From Pseudocercospora fijiensis CIRAD86 (taxonomy: Eukaryota > Ascomycota > Dothideomycetes > Mycosphaerellales > Mycosphaerellaceae), in the NCBI RefSeq assembly GCF_000340215.1, contig NW_006921536.1, positions 5,354,874 through 5,418,873 of the forward strand: a DNA stretch of 64,000 bases, read 5' to 3'. How positions within the stretch are numbered: the first letter of the stretch is position 1; every line of letters starts with the position of its first letter. Position numbers and translations under genes: made by a program. The notes beneath the pieces are model-generated. The model ran no database searches. It had not been told where the DNA came from and worked only from the letters and a program-made list of their open reading frames with translations. Below, in pieces: positions 48,411 to 58,900 of the stretch.

Positions 48411-48849
48411 GCGACTACTACTACTACCCCTATACTGCCCGGAGGAGCCCTTATAACTGTGCCCTAATGCGGTAGGGGTTGAAGCGGAGGGGTTAGTACG
48501 TTATATAATGCCTAACTCCCTAGATCTAAGTGCTCTAGTCCTACGCCCTCGGATCTCGCTACTACGCGAATTACCTAGGCCTCTAGAGATGTCGCCGCTG
48601 CCTACTACTAACCCTTTACTTCCTTTAGGATACGTGCCTTATTTTCGGATTTATATACAAACGCGCGTATACGCGTAAGGTAGGTGCCTCCCGTCCCTTC
48701 CCGCGTACCCGCGCTATTGCTACGATAAAAAGGCGATCTTTCTCGCGCCTAAACTTCTTTATAAACAAACATACCTATACCGCCCTTTCCTCGACAAAGC
48801 GATAGGCGCTTATAGCAAATACTACCCTCCTTAATTAACTATTAAAGAC
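48411..48849 (+). other. spacer before ORF C
   Basis: Motif 3 to the first convincing coding sequence of ORF C. Pyrimidine-rich, no recognisable features; the true start of ORF C may lie inside it. Confidence 0.4.
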
Positions 48850-51800
48850 CGACAAACCCCTACCTCCTCTACGCGACCCGATACGTAAAACCCCCCTTAC
48901 CGCCTCGCAAGCGCGTAATAGTAGAAGCCTCTAGTCGAGACCTTATTACGAGCGTAGCCTATAGCGGCATTTCCTACCTTCCTTCCGACTAGCGACTAAG
49001 TAATTACAATACCCTACTCGAATAGGTATAATATCTTTAATCCGCTAACCTATCCCGCTAAACTAAAGTAGATATAATCTACGACAACCTAGGAAGTGTT
49101 AATAACTTTATTAAAGGCACCGAGCTAACCTATTATCGGCTTAAGGAGGCGCTCTTTAAAGGACTGCCGAAAGAAATAGGAGATATTCTTCGTACCCGAG
49201 GATCTACTATAGTATAGGCCCTCGAGTAGCATATAGGTAACGAATTTGCTGCCCTATAAGCCGCCGCTACTCGTAGGAAGGCTACGGAAGATCGCCGTAA
49301 GAACGACATTGCTAATAGTCCTACATTCTTTAGGAACTACCTAGACCTCTACAATGTCCGAGGTAATACCGCAAAAGAAATAGCTCGAGTCTTTAGGCTA
49401 TAGAAGGATAGAAAGCTTAACAACTACGCAAACTTTAAGGACGCTAGCTAGGTTTCCGAAATTTAGCTTGTTCTTCGTATCCTAAGCAATTACCTATACC
49501 GCCGAACGCTTAGGGCGAGATAGGGACGGGCAGATATTAATACCGTTACTATTACTACTAAGGACTACGTAGTAGATAAGGAGGACGACACTCGTAAGGA
49601 GGGTAAGAATAAATTCTTCTCCTAGAGATCGGAGGCTAGTAAGGCGAAGCTTAAGGCTATTAGTATTCGAATTAGCTAATACGAAGGCCCTCCTATAATT
49701 GCTATTACTCCCGACGGGCGCCCTTTTTCGAGACCGCTAGGTAGCTACATTAAAGGTACTGCCTCTAGGACTCTAGGGCTTAATATCCCTCGATCCTATA
49801 TAGGCATATATAAGCGAATTAGCACACCTATTAGATTACTAGTTATATACAACCCGGCTAGCGACCCTCTAGCTAGATAGGATAACTAGTAGCTATTACC
49901 CGCTCGCCCTACTTAGCCTATCGGCTCTCGCTAAAATACGCCTCTATAACGCGATACGACTCGCCCTAATCTCCTAGTCGAAAACTCTTCTTCGCTACCC
50001 GATCGGACTAGTAGTAGGAGTAGTAATAATAGCCTTACTCTAGGGGCTCTGCCTACTCGTCGAATTCGAACTACTACGCCTATCCCCCCTCTAGGAAGGA
50101 CCCGTAGATCGAATAGACTTAATAAGCCGAGTAGAGATCTTGCCGTACCTCTCGAGAAGAACCTAACCGACGACCTCAATACCTTAGGACCTAAGCAGAG
50201 AGGCACTATATACTATAAGGAGCTAACCCCCGATAAGGACACTTAAATTAGAAATAGCCTAGCCTACTACAGCTATAATAGATTCTCGGAAGCCGACCGC
50301 AGTGCTTTAATATAGTACGATAGTAAATCTAATAACGCTACGTAGGGAAGAGCAATTGCCCTTATTATAACTGCCCCTTACCCGCCTTGCTATACTTATA
50401 CCCGCTACCTGTTTAGGATAGTAGTTAGGTTTCGAGGAAAGGTCGGTCGAGAGTAGATAATAGAAACCTTAAGTAGCCCTAGATATAAGTACCGGAACGA
50501 CCTTCTCCGCCTTCGAAATAAGAGACCTAATCTGTTTCGGAAGACTCGCCGTCCTCCTATCCCTAGCGACTACCTTAGACTATATCGCTTTTTCCCTAAG
50601 GCCTATAGTTACGAGAGTAAGACATATAACCCTTTAACTATTAAGCGCGTTACCCTAGCGATTGCTACTAAGATTCGTAAGGCCTTCTCCCGTATAGGAG
50701 TAATAACAAAGGCTAGCTAGGATGCCTAGGCAAGAGATAGTACTATTACCTTAGATAGCATTACGAGCGACAAAGGCTCTACTAAACTATATAGAGCGGC
50801 CGTCTTTAGTTAGTATAATAATAAGAAAGTCGAAGTCGCCGCGGCCCCTCTACCCTTCGGAAAGATGTCCCTATCTAACTAGTTTAAGCTAGAGGCTGCA
50901 ATGTACCTTTAGTATTAGCGTTTAGTTAACGGAGTCTCGAACAAGGGTTAGCTTCGAACCGCCTTCTATTCTAGGTTCTAGTAGATCTGCCGAGGAGACC
51001 CTATCTACTAGCTCCTCTACGGCCTTACCCGCCCTAACTACGCTCTTAACCTAATCTCCTACCCGTATTACGCTAAGATAACTCAACCTAGTAACGGCGG
51101 TTCGACCGAGTTTGCCTATATTAACTAGTACCCTCTCGATCTCTAAGAAGGCATTGCTATAAACTAAGTTTAAGGCTCCGTATCCTTCCTTCCTAAAACG
51201 GTAGAGACTACTACGAAGGTCTTCGCTAGGATCTACTAACTAGAAGTCTTTAACAAATAGTATAAGGAACTTAAGACCCTTCGCTAGGAAAAGGGCCCTA
51301 CGTACGCCCCTCGGGGTTATATTCTCTCTATTAACTATAATATATATTGCCTAAACACTAAGATAGAGAATACCCTTAATAACTTTATTAAGAACGAGTT
51401 GAAAGGTAAGTATCGAAATATAGGCTAGGAGTAGTACCCGGTCGGTGCCCTTAGAGTACGCCTAACCCTTCCCTACCTTCTATATAGCGCTTAGGCATTA
51501 CCGAAGAATACTAAGAGAATGACTATACTCCCCTAGTTCTACCGATACGACTTAGTAACTAGAAAGCTCGATTGCGAAGCTAGAGGTACGTTTTAGGAAC
51601 TCGCCGCTACCTATCGAGACCTTCTTCCTAGCCCTACCTCGCCCTCTAGTCTTACAAACAAGTACGGTGCCCCTCCGTACGCATTCCCGGCTATAGTGCG
51701 CCTACGCAATAACAACCTAATCTCGGAAGCCCTCGTCGGTCGATTAAAGCAGGACGATACTATAATATAGTAACGTGTTCGAAGACTCTTTCGCAACCTT

Positions 51801-52469
51801 AACTAAGAAGGCTCCTTATATATACTCGAGAACTGTTTAAAGCAGTATCGCAAGGATATAGCGTCGGTATACTCTAAGATATTAAGTAAGGTTATTCGGC
51901 TCGAGTAGGAACGTTTCGGGGAGAAATCATTCTTTAAGGCTCTTATATAGTCTTTAGAAGACTAGAGTTGTATCCTAAACGATAGCGAAGATCGGTATAT
52001 GCGCCTAAACTAGGATAATTTCTACCGATATTAGCCTACGCCTAACACTAGGGAGGAGTTTAATTAGGGAGGCTAGGGATTTATATACTAATAGGAACCT
52101 AGTAAGGCAGACCTTCCTACTAACTAGCGGCAGTCTAGCGCCCCCTTAGCGAAACCTGCTACCTACGCTTCGAAAGTCTCTACTCCTAGTAGAGTACTCC
52201 CGAACGTTAACTCCTAGCAGCTTAGTACCCCTAAGAAACAGCCTCCTTAGCTATCTTCTTTAGAGCAGCCTGCGAACCCTATAGCTAATCCGAATAAGCG
52301 ATAGACCCGCTAGGACATACGGGCTAAGGCGACGCGGACCTAGGCTCTTATCGACTAATTTAACTAGTAGGGGCGAGGAGGCAATTATAGCGGCTAGGGC
52401 CGTAGAGGTAACTATAGTAGACTAGCGACTCGTAGTAGAAAGAAATAAGTAATAGGGTATAGTAGCTAG
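48850..52469 (+). pseudogene. ORF C of giant element: large unrecognised protein with Arg/Gly-rich tail
   Basis: About 1,200 codons in a single frame (0, the same as ORFs A and B), interrupted only by stops at probable Gln/Trp codons. The N-terminal part looks Gag-like: YYRLKEALFKGLPKEIGDIL (about 49,131-49,190), then a charged Ala/Arg/Lys stretch. The middle contains ordinary globular-looking sequence (TITLDSITSDKGSTKLY near 50,740; LLYGLTRPNYALNLISYPYY near 51,010). The C-terminal end is Pro/Ser-rich, then basic with two GRGGNYSG/GRRGNYSR-type repeats (52,370-52,415), suggesting RNA binding. It ends GYSS-stop in motif 4, like ORF A's GYTS-stop. I recognise no enzymatic motif, signal peptide or clear membrane anchor. 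A third ORF downstream of pol is rare in fungal Gypsy elements. Confidence 0.65.
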
Positions 52470-52486
52470 CTAGCTAGGATACCGTT
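52455..52486 (+). promoter_or_regulatory. boundary motif 4 of giant element
   Basis: GGGTATAG then TAGCTAGCTAGCTAGG and ATACCGTT, at the end of ORF C. The last of four copies, about 105 bp before the 3' LTR. Confidence 0.8.
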
Positions 52487-52577
52487 ATAGGATAGTTAGT
52501 TTAGTTTTCCTTTACGTATTTAAGGCTTTTTAGTCCGGGAGGTAAGGAAGCGTTAGTCTAAGGGCAGACTTCTTAGT

Positions 52578-52590
52578 CCGGGAGGGAAAA
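52578..52590 (+). promoter_or_regulatory. polypurine tract of giant element
   Basis: CGGGAGGGAAAA immediately before the 3' LTR start TGTAGTAGGG. It is preceded by a near-duplicate (TTTTTAGTCCGGGAGG at about 52,528 and TTCTTAGTCCGGGAGG at about 52,570). Confidence 0.75.
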
Positions 52591-52949
52591 TGTAGTAGGG
52601 AAACCCGGCTTAGTATAGGTATATACACTTGTACCCTCTCTCCCTGTTTTTGTACCCCTAATATATACAACTACCTTTATAATTAGAATACACACATACA
52701 TACAATATAAGGAGACATAGCTACGACAACATATAGCAAGAAAGATATAGGAAATGTACCTAATCTAGCTACAATATAGCCCTCCCTACGTCTATTCTCT
52801 TCTCTCTAATATTTACAACGCCTTCCCTTCGAAGTATATAATGCTACGCCGACCCCTCGCAGTTACCTAAGAGACACTAAGTACTAGGCCTATAGTATAC
52901 AGTTCCCTATATATGTACCTCTACCTACGACCTACTCGTCCCGCCTACA
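52591..52949 (+). repeat. 3' LTR of giant element (359 bp)
   Basis: Same length as the 5' LTR and the same ends (TGTAGTAGGG ... CCGCCTACA). Followed by ATAG (52950-52953). Confidence 0.95.
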
Positions 52950-55000
52950 ATAGTAGATCGGTTTACTAAAGGTACTCGTTATATCCCTGCTCGGAAGGAC
53001 TAGACTACTATTAATATAGCAGAAGCCCTATAGAATAATATCTTCTATACCTATTAGGGAACCCCTAAAGGGATAGTCTCTAACCGAGGCTCGATATTTA
53101 TATCTTATTATTAGAGTAAGATATACCTATAGCTAAGACTTAAGTATCGGCTATCTATAGCCTTCTATCTACAAATAGATAGCTAAACCGAGAGGCAAAA
53201 TGCTACCCTATAGTAGTACCTACGTAGCTACATTAATAAGAACCCTAACGATTAGGTTAACCTCCTATAACTAGCTGAATTCGTATATAATAATAGTGTC
53301 TACTTATTAACTAATGTGTTACTATATATAGCTATAATAGGCTAGAACGCTACTATACTATAAGACCCCCTATCGCTCGAGGCCGAGCGTAAGGAAAGGG
53401 AAGCGCGTTAAGCCCCTAAAATACTAGCAGCTATTAAGAGGGTTTAAAAGATGCGAGAGATTTACGCTAAGATAGCTAACAAACTAGCAAAGGCCTAGGC
53501 CTATTAGAAGGCCTATTATAACAAACACTATATACCGATAACCTTTAAGCAAGGCGATATAGTTATGCTTAGTATAAAGAACCTCCGCATCCGCAAACAC
53601 CTATTACCTAATAGCAAAACACGCCCTAAACTAGCACTACGGTTTATTAGCCTATTCCGTATCCGAGAACCGAAGGGTAATAGCTAGGCCTACTAGTTAT
53701 AGCTCCTACCTTATTATATTATCTATAATACCTTCTATATCTCCCTCCTTAAACTATATTACTAGCGCGAAGGCGATAAAGCGCCTACTAAGTTAGAAGA
53801 AGTCTTTGCGAGCGAAGCTCGCACTACTATAGCAGTCTCGTCCGCTAGTAGTATAGTACGTCGTTTCGCTATCTACGTAACTCCCCGGATTCTAGAATGC
53901 GATTGTCTAATTAGCTAAATCCTATACAGTTACCCTTAGGCATTAACTTTTACGCGACTTCTAGACAATACACAACAATAATAAAGTACTACGCGCTAAC
54001 AATAGCAATACTATAAGCTAATAACATCCGCTCTAAAGTACGATGTATATACGCTACGTACCGCGTAATACGTTATAGCAGACGACGCAATTTAAGAAAC
54101 AGAAAGAGAAGCAGAACAGGCAGGAATATAGGCAGCAAAAGAGACGGATTAAAGGGTAGCAAAAGGGATATAGGCAGCTAAAGAGAAGGACAATACTAGA
54201 GCAAAACTATAGAGCGGATAGGCCGGGGCTTTCTAACAGGTTAAATTATGTTATACCCTAGCCCTTCGAGACATATTACAAGTTAACTAAGTAAATATAA
54301 CTACTACGCTTATTCTCCGACGCATACCGCAGTATATCTATAGAAACTAGACGAACTGAGTTTTTTAGTAAACATTTATAGCTACTCGACCTAGTTAATT
54401 AGCGACAATGTTACCGGCTAACGAGACTATCGGGTTAAATAGGGTACCGACGCCCCTCTACTGTTTATACTATTACTAGCAATTCCCTCGAATCCTAAAT
54501 AGTTAGTTTGAAAGGCAACTAAGAACCCGGCTAGCGCGGCTTACGGCGGTTTAAGAAACCTGCTAAAATTACGACTCGGCACCCTAGCTTGGTTTAGATA
54601 GATCGTGTAATCTACGTACGTCTACGAAGAAGAGGGGGCTAGGTCTGTTTATTCTAGAGTAGACGTAAAGAACTCGAACCTTATAGACTTAGAGCGGGAG
54701 CAGAGCTGCAAATACTTCGTACGCCCGACTGTTATAGTAGAAGGACGCGCTCGTATTGTAATTGGACGCACGGCTGCAATTCTTATATACTAATATCCCT
54801 TTACTATCGCTAGCGTTATAGTAGCGCAGTTAGAAGCGTAAAAGGCGGGCAGGTAGCGAGGTAAGGTTTAGACAATGCTATAGATTAAGCGTTTAATCTA
54901 CGCACTAGAAGCATAAATAAATACTTTTAATAAATAAGCAGTCTCTAGCCTAACGAACCTTAATCGATCAATTTTAGACTAGACCGAAGCCGACCGAGTT
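52950..55000 (+). mobile_element. Ty3/Gypsy chromovirus copy 3, fragment C (integrase end, 3' region)
   Basis: Resumes copy 3's integrase (VDRFTKGTRYIP, then SNRGSIFIS where SDRGS is expected) and follows copies 1 and 2 to about 53,810. At the point where the chromodomain should begin it diverges: the frame continues about 65 codons with a different tail (EEVFASEARTTIAVSSAS and on). The 3' non-coding region is alignable again in patches (tatagaaactagacgaactgag near 54,335; gagtagacgtaaagaactcg near 54,657; ggtaaggttta near 54,860) up to about 54,920. I find no 3' LTR, so the right end is approximate. Confidence 0.8.
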
Positions 55001-55152
55001 AAGTCGATTAAGCACATTTCCGGCAAACTACGCTAGCAAAAGTAATTAATACGATAACGACGGCAGCCTTAGGCTAATATAACCTCGTACGCTAAGCAGT
55101 ATATATACGACACATAAGATAAATAACGTAGGCGATTAAATAGTACTTAGCG
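55001..55152. other. short spacer
   Basis: Between the last alignable part of copy 3 and the hairpin repeats; nothing recognised. Confidence 0.4.
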
Positions 55153-55629
55153 CGGTAAGGGAGGGGGTTTAGGAGGAACGACTATCCCCCTCCCTCTAAG
55201 CGCTAACGTTAGCAAAGATAGGAGCACTCTACGCGGTAAGGGACGGGGTTTATCCCCTCCCTCTAAGCGCTAACGTTAGTAAAGGTAGGAGCACTCTATA
55301 TAGTAAGGGAGGGGGTTTAGAAGGAACGACTATCCCCCTCCCTCTAAGCGCTAACGTTAACAAAGGCATATAGGTACTAAAGCGGTAAGGGAGGGGGTTT
55401 AGGAGGAACGACTATCCCCCTCCCTCTAAGCGCTAACGTTAACAAAGGTATCGGGTACTAAAGTAGTAAGGGAGGGGGTTTAGGAGGAACGACTATCCCC
55501 CTCCCTCTAAGCGCTAACATTAACAAAGGCATATAGGTACTAAAGCGGTAAGGCTATAGGGGGTTTAGGAGGAACGACTATCCCCCTAGCCTCTAAGCGA
55601 CAACGTTAGCAAAGGCATATAGGTACTAA
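55153..55629. repeat. six tandem ~81-bp units, each with a G-rich/C-rich hairpin
   Basis: Units start at 55153, 55234, 55301, 55383, 55464 and 55546 (periods 81, 67, 82, 81, 82). Each has AAGGGAGGGGGTTT, a loop AGGAGGAACGACTAT, then CCCCCTCCCTCT and CTAAGCG(C)TAACGTTA. The first and third blocks are inverted complements (AGGGAGGGGG / CCCCCTCCCT), a ten-base stem. Unit 2 lacks most of the loop. In unit 6 both arms differ from the rest but still pair (GGCTATAGGGGG / CCCCCTAGCC). The G-rich strand could also form quadruplexes. I do not recognise the array; it lies between copy 3 and the Helitron. Confidence 0.92.
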
Positions 55630-55980
55630 CTATATATAGGCTTTAAGCTATACGATTATAGTATTGCAAGGGGTAATACGAACGACCTATAGGTAGATGC
55701 TAGTTGCCGAGCGGTCCCGTATATAGGCAAACGAAATAGTAGGAGCAATAGTAACGTAAATAGGTCTATTTACTAGCAATGTGAAAACTATTAGGCACCT
55801 AAGGCAGGTTCTTGCGTTACCTCGTCCCTTCTACTCGCGATTACTTCCTTCCTTAAACCTACTTCCGCCTTCCTATATCCGTATATCTAACCTTCCGTAT
55901 ATCTACGCTTTCCGTGCTTCTATATACTATACTCTGTCTGCTAAGCTATCTATTAGAGAACAGCTATATATTGCGATTTA
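55630..55980. other. region upstream of Helitron ORF, no gene assigned
   Basis: A 66-codon opening at 55781-55981 has an unremarkable, Leu/Tyr/Ser-rich sequence in a different frame from the Helitron and matches nothing. A Helitron 5' TC end may lie here but cannot be defined without comparison. Confidence 0.35.
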
Positions 55981-58900
55981 AGTATACCGATTCAAGCATA
56001 CCGATACTTAAACACACTCGATACTACCGTATAAGCCGACAATATATACTTAAAGCCGCGTCTGTCGTCGGATAGCTACTTTATAGACGATAAGCGCGTC
56101 TTCGATTACGACCGCTATATTAAGTATTTTATCCGATGCTTTACGCGATAGAGCTAGAAGTAGACCGAGGGCAAGTCTAAGAGTAGTATTGTCCGCCGCC
56201 TCCGTATATATCGTCGCTAGTCTATTCGCGATATTCTCCGATAGCATAGCCGCCGCCCTCGACGTATAAGCAACTTTAGTCGGCCCTTTATTCCTAAGCA
56301 GTATCGCCGCTAGGACGCACTACTTAATAGTATTAAGAATGAAATAGATTAGGCTAAGGTTTAGCTCGGAAATAAAGAGTATAAGATAGATTATCGCCTC
56401 GAGCATAACTATAAACACACGAATAACTACGTATACTATACTATCTTCGCCGACTCGATATATCGTAGTATAGTAGAAGACACTGCCCCTATTGCCCGGA
56501 TCGCTATACTAGACCTACCGCGCTTTATAGGTAGAGGTCGCCTCTAGGTAATGCGACTCGGTAGATTTAGAGATATACCGCTACTACCGGCTTAGCAGCC
56601 TAATCCTTCTTTATAGCCGCCGCCGTCTAGTTAGTAGGAACTAAATCCGCCTTTTCTAGCCGATCGCACTTAGGCGCCTATATTAAAGTATATAGGTTGC
56701 GTACAAGTTAAGGACACGATCTAGTTCCTTAACGCTAGAAAGAAGGGTAGTCCTCTAGTTAAGAGATGCGCTACCTATCGTAGTATAGTCGTTAGTAAGG
56801 ACTAGTAGGGCAACTAGCAGATTACTAAGATTGCAAAGCGAACAGCTATAGCAGTAAGTAGACCTTCCGCTATAGATATATTATCTCGTCTACTACGCAC
56901 ACTTGCGCCTACAATCGGAACTCGACTAATCGTTCTAGCTAGGCCTACTCTAGCTACTCTTAGAATAAGTGGAACGCCTATAGCTCTACTACCGCGGCCC
57001 TACTATCCTTTAAGCTAACCTAGCTTATAGACGTCGCATACTTAGTATATAGCTATAGTTGCTAGTCGACAGTTACGATACGAGGTACGTTCTGCTCGTT
57101 AGGTTAAAGCAGAGGAGCCGACTTAGCAATAGGCATCTATACGTTAGACTAAACAGATTAAAGGTTAGCAGCCTAACTAGTTATAACAAGTATAGCCTTA
57201 GTTTATATACGTTAAATATAGACATCCTCGACTATAAGAAGATTAAAGCGAGAATTAGTAAGATTAGTGCTTCTAGTATAATAGTTACCTTCTCGACGAG
57301 GATCCTATTGCTAAGAATAAGTAGTATATCGACGGAAAGTATAATAGCAATCGTTTTAGCTTCTAGCGCCTACTGCTTTCCGAACTAAAGACCGCTTGCT
57401 TATAGCACTTCCCTAGGTAGACTATTAGCTTAGGTCGTAGTCCTACTATACTAGGTTAGAGCGGTCTAGGAAGCTAGGGTACATACGTAGGTACAGGTAG
57501 CGGCAGTAGTTTCCTTCCGGGCTTAACGCTATCTAACTTGCTACTACTCGATAGCACGTAGCACTCCGCATCTTCCGAAGCTTAGTAGGGTCCTCGTACC
57601 CGCCGCGATAGGATAACTCGCACCGATAGAGTATAATAAGACCGACGAGACCGCTTCCTTACTTATTAGGAACTAGCTCTTATTCTAGTTAATTAGCAAG
57701 CTGTAACTAATGCACTAGATGTTAAAGATAAGCAATTGATATACGATTTCTATCGGGCAATCGACGAGGACACGCTCGAAACCTGCAGTCGTTACTCGGA
57801 GCGATAGTTTAGTATATATATTGCTTAAAACAATAGAGTCTATAGCAGATATATTAATCGAGATAGGAACATTAAACCTAAGGACCTATTCCTGTTTAGT
57901 AATAGCAACAATATAGATCCTAGCCGTATACCTAAGGAACTCGCAGGCCTTACTATAGCGGAAGAGTTGCTAATCGCCCGCGTTTATATATAGATGTCTG
58001 TCTTCTACGTACGTAGGCAGTAGTAGCAATATCGCGGCTATATCTGCAACTTCTTAAAGGACGTTATTACTGTCTACTACAAGCTTCCGCGCATTCTAAA
58101 AGAGCTCGACCTAGTCATCCTTCGTTTAAACCAGCCTATTTAAGACTAAGTATAAACGTAGGCATTAGAGATAGAGACTACTACCGCTGCCGCCGCCGCT
58201 AAAGATAAACAGCGAAAGCGGCGTTAGTTCTAATAAGACTTCCGTATCCGACGTTCGAAGGTTCTTAATGCACTTAACTAGCTTAAGGCGAACAACCGAT
58301 ACTATCGCGAGATTGCCCTCGATTAGCTAGCTTTATCGCAGCTACTAGACGATAATACGATTAAGGAGCAGCTCGAGTCTATAGAGTATATCGAGACTAT
58401 AGTACCTACGAATGATTATCTACCTACCCTAGCGCCTACTTAGAAGTACTTTGTATACGACGGGTACTACTACCCTCGGCCAAATACAGCTCGTAGTTAA
58501 AATACTATAGAGTGTTAGTATTGCGAAATAGGTACTCTTAATAACGATTAGGATAGAGAGTAGCGATACTATATTATTAGCGATTATATTAGTACTCGCG
58601 CCTAGTTCTTATATATTAGTAGTTAAAACGGACCGCAACTCGTACCTATCTAGCAATTCGATAATAGTAGTATATGTAATCGCGACAATTATATCGACTA
58701 TATCTACGCTTAGCTAGCTATTGTCGCTCCTGCTCCTACTCCTATAGTAGAAGCACTACCTTAACGTGTCGATTAAGGTCCTACTTAGGGCGCTAGTATT
58801 CTAGATGCAGATAAGAACCTAGGCTACGAGCACGCCGCTATTCCTAATTTGCACCCTTAGTACTATACTATAGAGCAACTACGAGACCGTCTCCGCAACC

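Larger units (their letters stand above)
39123..52949 (+). mobile_element. 13.8-kb LTR retrotransposon with three ORFs, nested in copy 3
   Basis: Unrelated by LTR sequence to the chromovirus family. Two 359-bp LTRs starting TGTAGTAGGG and ending CCGCCTACA, a 763-bp leader, then Gag-protease (ORF A), Pol with RT-RNase H-integrase (ORF B), and a third long ORF (ORF C) downstream of pol, followed by a purine tract. The integrase lies after RNase H, so it is Ty3/Gypsy type. The span is 13,827 bp including a 100-N gap, roughly twice the usual Gypsy size. Four copies of a TAGCTAGCTAGCTAGG motif separate the ORFs. The two LTRs differ only at CA/TA or TG/TA sites, so it inserted late and was then RIP-mutated. 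Confidence 0.95.

Noticed and set aside
49931..50206. Minus-strand Leu/Arg-rich ORF in the giant element
   Set aside because: Opposite to ORF C, whose plus-strand frame is continuous through this stretch; low-complexity translation.
48850..52469. ORF C as an envelope-like gene
   Set aside because: Its position downstream of pol invites the idea, but I see no signal peptide, cleavage site or convincing membrane anchor, and the tail is basic and Gly-rich, which fits nucleic-acid binding better.
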